Assembly: GCF_000237925.1 (NCBI RefSeq)
Contig: NC_031500.1
Coordinates: forward strand, 2,580,185-2,644,184
DNA from: Schistosoma mansoni
Lineage: Eukaryota > Platyhelminthes > Trematoda > Strigeidida > Schistosomatidae
Direction of reading: 5' to 3'
DNA: 64,000 nt
In this document: positions 36,590-48,949 of the stretch, piece by piece
How positions within the stretch are numbered: the stretch's first letter is position 1
Layout of the letters: each line of letters starts with the position of its first letter
Position numbers and translations under genes: made by a program
Notes under the pieces: generated by a model
Told to the model about the DNA's origin: nothing
Database searches by the model: none
Seen by the model: only the letters and a program-made list of their open reading frames with translations

Positions 36590-37920
36590 GTAACTAAATT
36601 GCTTTATCATAGGCAAAGCTTACTTTCTGAGATTTTTTAATAAGTATTTTGTAACCGATGTTGTTGTACTCATTTAAGCCATCACCTTTTCCATTGTAGC
36701 CTCATATTTTCTCAAATATGCTTGTTAAATTAGCAATGTAGTAAATCGTTTATTGACTATTCAGACACTAGTTTCATTTCTTAATTTCTATCCAGCTTAG
36801 ATAATTCTATTAGATCGCTTTACTTAAATCTGATTCTTATACGCTAAGTAGGGACAAGTACTAGATTTTAAAAATATCTCAGTGGATCAAATATCAAGTT
36901 CTTATTCTGTGTAGTGTGCAGGATAGACAACTAGTGGTTTGGCCTGCCTGTTGTCAAACATTATTGACTGAAATTCTTGTCTCACGAGGTTTTATGTCAA
37001 ATAATTTAAATACAGAGTAGTATTACCCGGGGCAATAAATTTTCAGGTCGTAGATAAAAGTACTGCTGTCCATACCAACGTATGGTCGTATTTCTCATGA
37101 ATATTTAGAATTGGCAGTAGCGTTACCTTCTAAACTGTGGGAAGGTCCAAGGAATCCCACCTTTGAAAACCAACCCACAACATTTTGCTAAAGGTTCACA
37201 AAGCTCTGATTTCAAATAACCTAACCAAAAGCAATTATTCACTAGAGATTTCATAGCACTGTTGTAAAGCAATATTTGCTTGAGAACGAAATGAATGTCA
37301 CTAATCCAGTATGAATTGTCTAGAAACGACTATTCACTTAGTTCCCATCCATCCTGTTTCCTTTTCTCGTAGTTGTTACAATCCAAGCGGTTCAGGTTAC
37401 CGAAGTATCATTACAGGGCGAACCCTGTTTTAGTCAAAAAGACTTTCTTATCAGGCTTCAGAAAATTTTATCTGGATCTTTACAATATCTCTAAAACGGG
37501 CATGGGGCTTCCATATGTAGGTATAAAAGTAACTTACTGGAACTATTGCAGAGTACCCAGACGGTTCACTTAAATGAAAATATATTGGCTTCAACGGCGA
37601 ATTCTCCTTATATAATAATTGTAGGCTTCAGATAGATACTTATAAAGGACTCCATAGGGAAAGTTAAAGGAGAAAGAAAAGTCAGTGAGGTTTGGTAACA
37701 GATTAAACTACTAAATATCTATAAATAGAAACTTCGTAATTGCTTATGGCTAAAATTAACTCAGTGATCATAAAGAGTAATGGGTAACAAAATCCAATGT
37801 ATTGGTAAAATGTAGTGGATTAAAAGTCAGGCGGTAGAAAGTTTATCGTGGTAATAATACGAAACACTCGAGTAATTTAACTAACACCCACTTGTTCACT
37901 CTATGCACCAATAACCTTTT
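36590..37920. other. Downstream of SAM synthetase exon 6, no recognised exon
   Basis: Searched by eye for the missing C-terminal exon (VSYAIG, FDLRPG, YGHFGR type motifs) on the + strand; none seen. The 66-codon frame at 37373 does not match the enzyme. Confidence 0.45.
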
Positions 37921-37924
37921 CAGA

Positions 37925-38230
37925 AGTACTATTATTATTATTAGCTTTATTCAATGTTATATTTTTGGTACGATGTAGAATTCTCAGCATAAAGTACTTC
38001 AGCAAGTTTCCGTTTCTTACTTCTTCATCCTTCCTGACGATAAATATTGAGTGATCGCCAGTTAGAAGTTAGCAGCCCAGTCAATCGACATCTGGATAAT
38101 GTACATTCTTCTCGCTGCATATTGCCAGCAACCACAATATCTCTGATTAAGCCTTCTGTAACCTTTACAGCGAAAGGTCTTACACTTTTCATAAACGCAT
38201 CTGAGTAGGTTGTGCGATTAATAGGCATAA
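37925..38230 (-). mobile_element. Possible LINE 3' end
   Basis: The - strand ends in a TAA-repeat tail (reversed ATTATTATTATTA) preceded by an open frame containing VRPFAVKVTEGLIRDIVVAG. This looks like a retrotransposon 3' end, but the family was not identified. Confidence 0.3.
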
Positions 38231-38483
38231 TGATGTATTAAAACAAACAAAATTAGATAACTTGTTGAAATATCTAGAAGACAGGAACAGGTAGCCCAAA
38301 TGTTTAAACAGGCCGCCAAAATATGTACTAAACATCAAGTCTATAACTCTTAGCAATGTTAAAATAGATAATCCCTAGCATGATACCTATGCTATATAGC
38401 TATAAATATAAGTATGTTTTTGTTGTATCCAAATGAGTCGGGAAATCGTATTTCTGACCTTTCATAACTTAATGTAAGCCACT

Positions 38484-38683
38484 NNNNNNNNNNNNNNNNN
38501 NNNNNNNNNNNNNNNNNNNNNNNNNNNNNNNNNNNNNNNNNNNNNNNNNNNNNNNNNNNNNNNNNNNNNNNNNNNNNNNNNNNNNNNNNNNNNNNNNNNN
38601 NNNNNNNNNNNNNNNNNNNNNNNNNNNNNNNNNNNNNNNNNNNNNNNNNNNNNNNNNNNNNNNNNNNNNNNNNNNNNNNNNNN
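38484..38683. other. Assembly gap (200 N)
   Basis: Adjoins a (CT)n run, so a simple repeat probably caused the gap. Confidence 0.95.

Positions 38684-38713
<30 letters not shown>
38684..38713. repeat. (CT)n microsatellite
   Basis: Fifteen CT units at the gap edge. Confidence 0.95.
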
Positions 38714-38714
<1 letters not shown>

Positions 38715-39185
38715 GTGTCCTCTCATATTTATATATGGCATCACAAAAGTGAGAATCATTCACTAATGTATTTAAAATAATGATGATTGTCATTCCTTGG
38801 TTATGTTTTGCGACTTTTTTAAAAAAAAATAAAATTGTGGGAGTGATTATTTCACTGTGCTGGTGGTGGTGGTGGTACTGGTAATATGGTCGATTCATTT
38901 CCAAATGTAGCTTATCTGTTCTGGGGAGAAAGCAAATAAGCAATTGCATTGGGTATTTGTGTGTGTCTGACGTGCAAATTTTGTAACGAATGACCGAATG
39001 TATAACTTTCTATTGATATTAATAGTCCCCTTACAGTACAATGAATATGCCTCCCACTGTAGCTGCTACTTTTATATAATGGTCATCCTTGCCTGTCGTC
39101 GTAATCCCGTGGAGTTACATCGTATTTTACTTAGAATGATTAGCGTGTAGTTCTACGTTAACTGAAATATTTGACGTTTTACTAT
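38714..39185. other. No recognised feature
   Basis: AT-rich with a GGT-triplet run near 38865. Confidence 0.4.
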
Positions 39186-39189
39186 AACT

Positions 39190-39620
39190 CTGAAGTCCTA
39201 CTCACTGCCTTCTCGTGGCGGGGGTGTTGTTTACAAAATTGAGAGGACGAAAAGCGAATGTCCGGCGCTTTAACCGGGTTGGTGGACAAGGCGAGTCCAC
39301 CTAGGGGAGTTGGAAAACCCTGATTCCAAACCAATGGTGCACATAGGCTCCAGTATCCTGAGGGAACAAAAATGGCGTATGAATCGATCGTTTGTCACCG
39401 GCTTCCATGGGACTGCATCTCTTCACGATGCTCCATTGTCTTGTGGATCAGATCTTAAGGCCAAAGGCTCCGGTTGTGTCCCCCTAAGAAAACCACCTGC
39501 TTCGGTCTGGGCGGTCGGGCAGTATCACAGCCCTCACACAAATCAAATGAGATTTGTGCGGCGCATATGTATCTGGTGCTTCCTTGTACCAATATTTATG
39601 TGTTTAAATAAATAAATAAA
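39190..39620 (+). mobile_element. 0.5-kb TAAA-tailed repeat, 5'-truncated
   Basis: GAAGTCCTACTCACTGCCTT to AATAAATAAATAAA; lacks the GGCCGAGAGTGG start. Confidence 0.65.
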
Positions 39621-39624
39621 CTCT

Positions 39625-40975
39625 GAAAGGAGTATATTTCAGGAATTCTTAAGTAGTTTAGATGGTAGCAAGTTTCGACATTATGAGGTTTCTTGGAATC
39701 ATTTTGAAAGTTATTAAGATCCCAGATATCTGGTTAAAGATTATGGGGATATGACTCAAAATTGCACAGTAACGGGAATAATATCCAATTCTTACTATTC
39801 TCGCCGTCCAGCTGATCTATGAAACTTCATTTCCAGTTCTTTGTTGTTGTCTTTGTCTTCGCAGTCTTTCCAGTTGTTCCAAACCCACTCTGTGGTCATG
39901 CTCCATCTAATATTTCTCTTGTGAATTGTCAGTGTGATTTCTAATGCCTCTGCTATCACTCCATTTGTATGTCACCACTCAAATGTTCATGCAAACTGTT
40001 TCTAATTACTTTATTTCCATAACTAAGTTCTCGGTACGTGTTTATAAATTAGCTCACTGGTGCAGTGCATCGTCCAAAGAAATTCACGTACTACCGCCTT
40101 GGAGTTATTCAACTCCCAGAAACATTGTCAATAGCACATATTAATTATAAAAATTAATTACGTAGGAGTCCTTAATTTCGTTTTGTAACATTAAAAAATG
40201 GTGAGTAGGCAGTATTTACATAACTACAGACAACCATTTTGTGAGATTTATATTGCAGTTCTTCATTCTTAAGAGTCAAAACACTTGATTATAGTCTACT
40301 CATGAATAACCTTGTTCACTTCTTAGTGGCGTTAATATCACAATGTATATGTTTATTGTTTTGTGTGTGATTGCAGTTCAAGTAAGTTTATAGCAGTACA
40401 CTTTCATGTCGAAGGCGCCATACCATAAACTGTAACTTTAAACTGGCTAGATGTCTATAGGTGAACAAACAGTAACCAATGGTTTGTAAAACTATTCTTG
40501 GCTTTATGTGATATGACCACAATTATTTTTCCGCTTACCAATGATTCCGTTTATCTATAAATATACTGAGTCTCATGCTTCTTTAGTCTTAAGTGCAAGT
40601 CAGGTTATTAGTTTTCGTTTTGCCCATAAGTGATAAATAAGTTATTAAAAGTAACACTCTTACTCTTGTTCGTGACCCTTGAAACAACATGTGATAAGTT
40701 GGAGATATGTAGGAAATTGGTTATAAATGAAAATCGCGATCTGTGCTATATGAATCAATATTGGCTAGGCGATTAACCAGATTTTGGGTCGGGTAGTCGG
40801 TCTGTTGAGTTATTAACAGTGGCTGATTTTAGCTAGGCAACGAGCGGTCTTACGTTTGACCCCTGTTGTAGGTTCACACTTCCTAGAATTCTCAAATTAG
40901 AACGGAATATCTATCTAGTAACTCGTCGTTAATTGTCTGACCAAATGCAGCCCGTTCTCTCAGTTATCTTCATAC
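39625..40975. other. No recognised feature
   Basis: No gene or repeat that I can support. Confidence 0.4.
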
Positions 40976-40979
40976 TAAA

Positions 40980-41280
40980 TTAAATATACAGTTGATTGAT
41001 CACTGAACAGTATCAAGTTTGTCTAGTTCTCTGAATGATAATCAAGTTTCAGTGTCATTACAAGTCTGAGTGACTCGATATTGCGTACGCTGTACTGAGA
41101 TGTGAGGTGGTTGATAGGAAACGCTGCTCCACATAGGTTCCGTGATATCCGGCACTTATCAGCAACAGGTGCGTGATGCTCCTTAGCTGCTTTAGTCCCG
41201 TGTCTCGTAGATTCACAATCAAAAACGTTACCAATGAGCTTTTCCGATTACGACTATTCCCGAGCCGGCATCTAACGGTG
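40980..41280 (+). repeat. Dispersed repeat D, degraded
   Basis: GACTCGATATTGCGTACGCT and the flanking GATCACTGAACAG segment echo 9750-10165. Confidence 0.35.
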
Positions 41281-41284
41281 TTAA

Positions 41285-41522
41285 TGTCTTACTCTAACTA
41301 ATCCACGATATTGCACGATCATCTTCCATTGTCTGAGATAGCTATCTGTCTGTACGTGTAACGGATTAGCTCCACTGGTCACGGCTAGAAATCCGAGAAT
41401 TCCCTCACTATTGATCACATGGTAACTATTAGAGTGGGGTTGTGAAGATTAAGTTTTTTTATTGTGACCATGAATCGATTGATGTTAGACCACCATTGAA
41501 GACCTGGAAGCACTGTGTAGTT
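41285..41522 (-). mobile_element. Second-family SINE with extension, fragment
   Basis: GAGCCGGCATCTAACGGTGT leads into the family's extension, followed by the tail side (ATGAATCGATTGATG, GAAGACCTGGAAGCACTG). Confidence 0.5.
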
Positions 41523-41539
41523 CCGTGCTTCGTTAATCG

Positions 41540-41935
41540 TTCACCTCGATTACCGTTATAATACAAATCTTAACGGTGCATAAAATCAGAAGGCAAAGGG
41601 AAGCGGCAGCTACAGTTTTATTGACAAATGACTCAGGGCAGAAATTTATAAGCACCTGAGTAAATATCAGCGAGCGAAACAAAAATGACATGCGTTGGAG
41701 ATGTCGGGGAAGCCAACTCACTTTAATCAAGCGTTAATCAATATTTATAGTCAGACAAGAATAAATGACAGACATGTGATAAATAGGATAAAAAGTGTAC
41801 ACATACCTACGCTCATATAAAAATGATCAGAGTTAATAAGTGAATAGTGAAAACATGAATCATGATGGATATGTGAATTGACTTGTCCAGAAATTAGAAT
41901 AAGGTATATGGGCTTAACATATCAACCGATACTAC
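41540..41935 (-). mobile_element. LTR fragment of the Gypsy-type family
   Basis: Reverse match to 50745-50995 (GTATATGGGCTTAACAT at the right end, GGGGAAGCCAACTCACTTTA inside). Solo fossil. Confidence 0.55.
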
Positions 41936-41984
41936 AACTGGAAGCCGGTTACGTCCTAGTGGTTTGTTTAAAGTTGGACATTAA

Positions 41985-42055
41985 TACCGCTGGATGCCGG
42001 CTCAGTGGTCTAGAGATAAAGCGTTCGTGTGAGACCAAGATTCCTGGGTCGCTGA
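41985..42055 (+). mobile_element. Second-family SINE head fragment
   Basis: CGCTGGATGCCGGCTCAGTG and the tRNA-like start only. It runs into a short RTE type-1 fragment at 42060-42145. Confidence 0.5.
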
Positions 42056-42344
42056 TAATATCCGACCAACGAATATTGGGTATCTTGTGTAGACAACTAT
42101 TTTTAAATACTTATACCTTTTTAATGATAGTTGTAGTAGTTCTCCTAAAAGCCAAACTTTCTTTTCAGGAGAAAGTGATATGGCAGAATAATGAAAAACA
42201 ATATTACATTTTCACCTCAATGATAATCTTTATTCAAACATTACTTCCATTTGTTTTCTTTAAAATTAAATCTGATAATAACTTAGTGTAGTATCTGTGT
42301 TGATTTCTATTAAATATTTTATTCAACAACAATAACATTGAAAC

Positions 42345-42700
42345 TAGTGACTGACTTCAAGAGGTATTTCCTGGGGCTCTAGTGTGAAGCAGTGACCAGT
42401 GGAGTTCAACAAGATATGTTGTGAGATATCAGCTCACTGAAGACAATGGTGGATGTGCCGCTCAATTTCGTGGATAGGTTGAAGTTAGACATTAACACCG
42501 TTGAATGCTGACCGGCTCAGTGCTCTGGAGGTTAAGCGCATGCGCTAGACTGATAGATCCTGGATTCGAATCTCGCGGGGCGGGATCGTGGATGCGCACT
42601 ACTGAGGAGTCCCGCAATGGAACGAAACGGCCGTCGAGTGCTTCCAAGTTTTCCATGGTGGTCTAGCTTCAATTGATTCATGATTTCAACTATTACTACC
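42345..42700 (+). mobile_element. Second-family hammerhead SINE with its 5' extension
   Basis: Extension 42345-42495, tRNA-like head from 42510 (B box GATTCGAATCTCG), ribozyme 42594-42641 and tail TTCAATTGATTCATGATTTC. The core CTGAGGA, GAAAC and GTC are kept; stem II carries a mismatch. Shares private variants with the inverted copy at 50040-50400. Confidence 0.7.
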
Positions 42701-42799
42701 ATCTCCACCAACACCCTTCTGATAACACTAACATTAATTGATTTCAGCATATTGTTTATTCGAATACATGTGATATTGTTCACACGCTGTTACTACACT

Positions 42800-43070
42800 T
42801 TTTGTCTTGACCTGCATTTGCTGGTGTGTATAATATCGAAGAGTTAGGTCATCTACGAAGTCCAAATCGTCTAATTGCATTCAACCTGTCCAATTTTTTT
42901 ATTCCGTGCTTTCTGTCATATGTAGAGTTCTTCATGGTGCAGTCAACCATCAAAAGAAAGAGGAAGGGGGAGAGTATGTACCCTTGTCCATCTCCGGTTC
43001 TTACTTGGAATCGGAAGAAACCCCATGTCTTGTATTCCTTTATTAGCCGAAGGTCATTCATTTAAAAAAA
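42800..43070 (-). mobile_element. RTE-like LINE RT fragment (type 1)
   Basis: The - strand reads FFRFQVRTGDGQGYILSPFL and [14 protein letters not shown], the RT segment around the QG-LSP motif. Truncated on both sides. Confidence 0.65.
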
Positions 43071-43104
43071 CAACTTACAATCAGATAATTATATTGAGGC
43101 AGTG

Positions 43105-43240
43105 AGCATAGGATTTACATATACACCATCTTTTCTTTAGTCTTCTTAACCTTCTACCTCCAAGCATTTCACTTTCGATTAGTGATACATACTACTTATA
43201 TCTATCGATATCAGTAGCACACACCACATCACATCTTTGG
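43105..43240 (+). repeat. Dispersed repeat C fragment
   Basis: GTGATACATACTACTTATAT and CAGTAGCACACACCAC match 49580-49665 and 61930-62015. Confidence 0.45.
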
Positions 43241-43364
43241 AAGTATTTATTTCATCCGAAAACAGGAGATAACTAAGACGCGCAGGAAATGTGACAATCA
43301 ATTATTTTTTTAAATGAGTTATTTAGAATAAACTAATATTTTATGGTTCAAAACTTTTTTTTAT

Positions 43365-43587
43365 NNNNNNNNNNNNNNNNNNNNNNNNNNNNNNNNNNNN
43401 NNNNNNNNNNNNNNNNNNNNNNNNNNNNNNNNNNNNNNNNNNNNNNNNNNNNNNNNNNNNNNNNNNNNNNNNNNNNNNNNNNNNNNNNNNNNNNNNNNNN
43501 NNNNNNNNNNNNNNNNNNNNNNNNNNNNNNNNNNNNNNNNNNNNNNNNNNNNNNNNNNNNNNNNNNNNNNNNNNNNNNNNNNNNNNN
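43365..43587. other. Assembly gap (223 N)
   Basis: Run of N, flanked by a T/A-rich stretch at left and repeat D at right. Confidence 0.95.
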
Positions 43588-43760
43588 CTCTTCCACAAGG
43601 TGTACCTGTAATTTTGAGGGAACTGATACTCCTTAATGGATTCGATTCCGTCTCTTCGAGTCTCAGGTAGTTTAGCGGTGACATCTTTGACTATGAGATT
43701 GGTGATACCACTGGGGAATGCGAGTTCTCTCAAGGTTACAAGTACATCCTCCTAGTAAGT
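43588..43760 (-). repeat. Dispersed repeat D
   Basis: Reverse complement matches 9985-10150 (GTACACC / GGTGTAC block and GGATTCGATTCCGT). Confidence 0.45.
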
Positions 43761-44335
43761 ACCAAATATTACGAGCAGGTATTCTTGTTGACTATCACTA
43801 ATTACTCCCTGAAATCCTAAGAAGTATAAAATACCTTCTATGACATGTTCTTAGTCAGTTTGAATTAAACAATGCGTACAACTAACTTAGAAGCAGTTAA
43901 TTTTAGACTATACGTATTCCTTTCATATTTATTCTGTTAAATATTTACACTGATTTCATTGTTTATCTTCTTCCAATGTATTCATAGTCAATTATCAACT
44001 TTGGTACAATGATCATTTCATTGTGTAACAATATGAATATTAACATTCTTTTTTCTAGTTTATTATGAATAAATAAATAAAAATAGTAATCTATAATGTA
44101 ATTTTATATTAGTCAATATATAACTTCAATATATCCTCATTCATTTCTTTTCATCTATATTGATCAACTGAACGTTGCTGGGATACCATCTTAATGTATA
44201 ATGTGATAATACCCGTCAATTAGAGAGCAGTGAATTGTTGATAGGATTAATGATACACGAAAAACTTTACGAGCAGTCTTGAGTACTTATTAGTCCTGCT
44301 TTCTGTCCAGCCCAGCCAGTTAAGTCCAAAACACC

Positions 44336-44535
44336 NNNNNNNNNNNNNNNNNNNNNNNNNNNNNNNNNNNNNNNNNNNNNNNNNNNNNNNNNNNNNNNNN
44401 NNNNNNNNNNNNNNNNNNNNNNNNNNNNNNNNNNNNNNNNNNNNNNNNNNNNNNNNNNNNNNNNNNNNNNNNNNNNNNNNNNNNNNNNNNNNNNNNNNNN
44501 NNNNNNNNNNNNNNNNNNNNNNNNNNNNNNNNNNN
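44336..44535. other. Assembly gap (200 N)
   Basis: Run of N directly next to a SINE tail. Confidence 0.95.
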
Positions 44536-44725
44536 GCGTGAGTCAATTGAAGCTAGACCACCATGAAAAACCTGGACGGCCGTTTCGTCCCGTTATGGGA
44601 CTCCTCAGCAGTGCGCACCCACGAACCCGCTCTCGCGAGATTCGGACCCAGGACCTACCAGTCTCGAGCCGAAGCCCTTAACCGATAGACCACTGAGCTG
44701 GCATCCAACGGTGTTAATGTCTAAC
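44536..44725 (-). mobile_element. Second-family hammerhead SINE
   Basis: Minus copy from the tail GAGTCAATTGAAGCTAGACC to GCTGGCATCCAACGG. The ribozyme at 44573-44616 has intact CTGAGGA, stem II GTCC/GGAC, GAAAC and GTC, but the 3' side of stem I is deleted. Confidence 0.7.
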
Positions 44726-44734
44726 TTCAACTGA

Positions 44735-44820
44735 TCCATAACAGGACTAAATGGCCGTCCAGTGCTTCCAGGTTTTCCATGGTGGTCTAGCTTCAATTGA
44801 CTCACGCTTTCAACTATGAA
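44735..44820 (+). mobile_element. Second-family SINE tail fragment
   Basis: GGACTAAATGGCCGTCCAGT to GACTCACGCTTTCAAC; makes a head-to-head pair with the previous copy. Confidence 0.6.
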
Positions 44821-44879
44821 ACATACTAAATCTCCACAAAACTCCTTCTTCCAATGTTTATTAAAAATAAGGTAGTATG

Positions 44880-45420
44880 GCATTGTGATGTGTGCTACTT
44901 ATATTGACATAAGTAGTATATATTGTGAGTTATGAATATAATGTCTGGCAGTATAAGGTTGAGAAGGGAAGAACAGTGTAGCTGTAAATAAATCCCCAAA
45001 ATAAATAGCTTCGTAAGTGTTTGACTTCGGATGCTGACTACATTAGTTTTAGTGAATTCATTCAGCTGAAGGCGCTCGGTCATGTAACCTCACCAGATCA
45101 CGTTTCAGAACAGCATGAGAAACATCAACCTACGATCATTAGTCAGATTAGATCAGTCTATTCTCAATATATTATTAGCCCATCAAATATATCTTACAAC
45201 CTCTTCGCTTCTGACTTTTGATTTAACTGGATGGGCGCGATTCGATTATAGAGGGTGTGACTGGTAAAGTGTTGTCAAACAACAACACTGGTGGTATCTT
45301 CACCAGGAACAGAATGCGATTGGTATGGAAATGGAGGAACTGTGAAGTTTGAGACGATTGATTAACATTTTCAAAGGAACAATCAAGTTTGAAACAGTTG
45401 ATTGATATTTTGCAAATTAA
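44880..45420 (-). repeat. Dispersed repeat C, left copy of the mirrored pair
   Basis: Matches 49115-49665 in reverse over about 540 bases, e.g. GGATGGGCGCGATTCGATTA and GTGTGACTGGTAAAGTGTTG. Confidence 0.7.
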
Positions 45421-45429
45421 GTATTTGCT

Positions 45430-46475
45430 GTTTGGTTCTCAGATTTTACTAAGAGATTGTCCCCACTGGTGTTCTTATTCACTGCAGCATTAGCAATTGA
45501 TCATGGTTCTCATTTTGTGTAGATATAGTCACAATCTGGTTGAATAATGCAGATTGGAAACATCTATTCACTGATCTTAGACGCCCCGATTCTAATAGTT
45601 AAGCAGGAAATTTCATTAAAACGTTGAAATCTACTTTTTAATCCAATTGTTGATACAACGTCTGATGAACTGGAGAGGGGGGTGAACACATACCTGCTGC
45701 AGGATGTAAATTCTAATCATTCCACAACAAGATAAACTTGAAAATTAATAAAATGAAAGGTTCTTCTCAGAATAACAAAGTGTTTGGGGTTTGCAACAGT
45801 TAGTTATTTTCATGGGAATCATCTTCCACCGTCCATGGTGATTCTGGTGAATAATATAAGGAAATCTGTAGGGTGAATTTTAAGTACGAATGATTTAAGT
45901 ATGCATAACCAACATGTTGATTCGATATAGTTCTAGAGACATTAGATGAATCTGTCCCAGTTTCTCTTGTTACTTTGAATGCTGATAACTGTGTTTTAGA
46001 CGACAGGCGGTTTATACGCAGTACAGAGTTCGACATACATGTGATGAACCAACGGAGATGAAGTACAATAAACTATGGTAGTGATTAGTAACAACGGTCA
46101 AATTTCAATCATCTATCTTTTGGTTTTTATCAGGATACTGTAACAGGAGATGACCAAGTATAAAGCAGTTGTCAATCCTAATGCATTTCATAAATATTCC
46201 TGGTCAACTAAAGTTGATATTTTTATGCATCGGAGGATAACGAAGTAGTCTAAGGATTAGGTGTTTATCATGAGACAGTGTAGTTTTGGATTTCATCCAA
46301 GGCATGTTCACGTTTACGCACGAATGAGGTGTGCTGTACTAGGACGAAATAACTGGCTGATACTCTCTGATCCTCAGTAACATGCCTACTGATATCGGCT
46401 CATCACGAATATAATGAACAAAATATATTTGACGAAAATATTTATATCCGAAAGGGGACTTTTGGAGATTGTACC
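45430..46475. other. No recognised feature
   Basis: AT-rich; only the first 100 bases echo 63660-63780. Confidence 0.4.
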
Positions 46476-46479
46476 AATT

Positions 46480-46560
46480 TAATAGTTTAATCCATGAGTC
46501 ATTTAAAACTAGACAACCATTGGAAACTTGGAGGCACCAGATGGCTTCAGTCGATTCATG
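46480..46560 (-). mobile_element. Second-family SINE tail fragment
   Basis: CATGAGTCATTTAAAACTAG to GGAGGCACCAGATGG. Confidence 0.5.
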
Positions 46561-46614
46561 AATTCAACTACTATATTACTACAATCTCCATAAAATCACC
46601 TTTCTCATAATCCT

Positions 46615-46940
46615 CATCATCATGTGCTCACTAGTGACTGATTGAATTCAAGAGGTATTTGCTGGAGTTCTAGTGAGAAGTCGTGATCAGTGGATTTCGA
46701 CCGTGTCTGTTGTTAAGTAATAACTCACTGAAGACAATGGTGGACGGTGGCGCAATTTCGTGGATTGGTTGTAGTTAGATATTAACCCTATTGAATGTTA
46801 ACTCAGTGGTCTAGAGGTGAAGTGTTCGCACATAAGATCGATGATCTTAGGTTGAAGTCCCACATAGGGAATCGTGAATGCACACTGTTGAGGAGTCCCA
46901 TACTAGGACGAAGCGGTCGTCGAGTGCTTTCAGGTCTCTT
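46615..46940 (+). mobile_element. Second-family hammerhead SINE with extension, decayed
   Basis: Extension then tRNA-like head (GTGGTCTAGAGGTGAAGTG) and ribozyme remnant (TTGAGGA, GAAGC, off consensus). Shares rare variants with the inverted copy at 48595-48930. Confidence 0.65.
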
Positions 46941-47227
46941 GAATGAATGAAATGACTTTATAATAATCAAAAAACCGATTTTAAATTGAAACATTCATAG
47001 CCTACATAAAACCCTCACATATATATAAACTTGTACGTAATCTTATATTGTAAATATGAAAACTTGGTTCAAAAATAAACACCTTGATGTCACATGACTT
47101 ATAACATAATCATGAATTTATGTTTTGTGGAATGTGACACTCATTAGTAAAGCTGGATTATGAACTAAAAAAACAACTGATGATCCGCCAAACATTATTA
47201 CTTGGCACAACAGTCTAATATTTTGGT

Positions 47228-47475
47228 GAAGTCTTATTCTCTGAGCTGGATGGTTTGGTCGTGAAGATTTCATTATTCTTCTGATTGACATCATCAGCAC
47301 AAATGTCAAGTAAAGTGAAGCGTTAGAATTTTCCTCAAGGTCTGCGAGACAAGATGTGAGTCATATGTGGAGAAATTTGAACACTTCACTTTCCTTGAAG
47401 TTTGTGCTAATGATGTCATTCAGGAGAAACGATGAAAGCTCCACGACCAAACGATCCAGCTCAGAGAACAAAGCT
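47228..47475. repeat. Foldback repeat, copy 2
   Basis: Arm 47237-47300 is the inverted match of 47401-47460. Followed closely by a (TA)n run (47505-47530). Same family as 8370-8660. Confidence 0.55.
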
Positions 47476-47502
47476 CCACCAAAATCATCCACCTGAGCTG
47501 CA

Positions 47503-47504
<2 letters not shown>

Positions 47505-47530
<26 letters not shown>
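47505..47530. repeat. (TA)n microsatellite
   Basis: Alternating TATA run. Confidence 0.9.
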
Positions 47531-47533
<3 letters not shown>

Positions 47534-47836
47534 CAATCTTCAAACTACAGCTTTGTTTGATTCCGATAATACTCACGATCTTTTTACAGAAAATCCAATT
47601 TCACTCTGGAGTAATTGAGTTTGAAAAAAAACATTCGCTGTATGTATAATGTCGCAAAAAAAATGTTGGTATTTCCACGCGTACGTCTGTTGTTATGACA
47701 ACTGTAGAACGAATTGCTGTTTGCTGCCCTTTTCAATAAAACAAGAATGATATAGTACAATGCAAAAACAATAAAATGAACTATGGATCTACATCTATGA
47801 AATAACCACTGTTTCAAAACTGGTCAATATAACAAA

Positions 47837-47882
47837 GATGGATAGTGGTTAGCAGTGGAATCCAGGACGCGCATTTCATCCA
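47837..47882 (-). mobile_element. Smalpha-type SINE fragment
   Basis: GATGGATAGTGGTTAGCAGT to GACGCGCATTTCATCC. Keeps the GCGTCCTGGATTCC cleavage-side strand but not the rest of the ribozyme. Confidence 0.65.
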
Positions 47883-48109
47883 TGTTTACTTAAAAAGCTT
47901 ATTACTTAAGGCAGTATCAAGACAATCAGCACAGGATCCACGTATGCCAACAAGAGACTGATCAATTGCAGTCCTAAACAACAGTGGGAAGTTGCAAGCA
48001 AATACCATCAAGTGAATTTGATCAACATAACATTAAAAAGTACACTAATTTGTAAATCATTGTATATGTTCGCTCAGTCGATGAATTTGAATGTAGTGAT
48101 GTTGTACCT

Positions 48110-48295
48110 TTGGATGCCGGCTCAGTGGTCTATCAGTTAAGTGCTCCGACGCGAGACTGGTAGGTCCTGGGTTCGAACCTCGCGAGTGGGGGATCGTGGA
48201 TGTGCACTGCTGAGGCGTCCCACGAAACGGCCGTCCAGTGCTTCCAGATTTTCCATGGTGGTCTAGCTTCAATTGATTCATGATTTCAACTATAT
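48110..48295 (+). mobile_element. Second-family hammerhead SINE, ribozyme damaged
   Basis: Good tRNA-like head (GGCTCAGTGGTCTATCAG, B box GGTTCGAACCTCG) and tail. The core reads CTGAGGC and the stem II loop is deleted. Confidence 0.7.
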
Positions 48296-48594
48296 ATATA
48301 AAAATTAATAAAACTCTCCACAAACAACATCCTTATCATATCTATGTTTATCTAGACTTTCTGTATAAATGGTCTTTCATTCCATGGTTTAATACAAGTC
48401 GTATCGAACAAAGTACAAACCAAATATGAAAATGTATGTCTATTCAAATGTCAAATACTGATTCCTTGTTTTCTTATATATATGTGATAGAACATGTTGT
48501 CAATTCTTAACTCTAACATACAGTTTATCTGTTCCTAATCTAGGACATTTTTTTTCAGAGAAGTGAAAAATCAAACGAATTTTGGTAATTTGAT

Positions 48595-48930
48595 AGTTGA
48601 ATTCATGAGATGATTAAAGCTAGACCACCTTGATAAACCTGGAAACACTGAAAGGCTATTTCGTCCGAGTACAGGACTCCTCAACAGTATACGAGATCCG
48701 AACCCAGGACCACCGGTCTCGTGTGCGAACGCTTCACCTCTAGACCATTGAGTTAACATTCAATAGGGTTAATATCTAACTACAACCAATCCACGAATTT
48801 GCGCCACTGTTCACCATTGTCTTCAGTGAGTTACTGCCTAACAACAGACACGGTCGAAATCCACTGATCACGACTTCTCACTAGAACTCCAGCAAATACC
48901 TCTTGAAGTCAGTCAGTCACTAGTGTGCAT
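48595..48930 (-). mobile_element. Second-family SINE with extension
   Basis: Minus copy: tail at left, head near 48720, extension to CAGTCACTAGTGTGCATATG. Mirror partner of 46615-46940. Confidence 0.65.
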
Positions 48931-48949
48931 ATGATGACGATTATTATCG

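Noticed and set aside
37373-37573. Candidate last exon of SAM synthetase
   Set aside because: Its translation shares no motif with the C-terminal part of the enzyme family.
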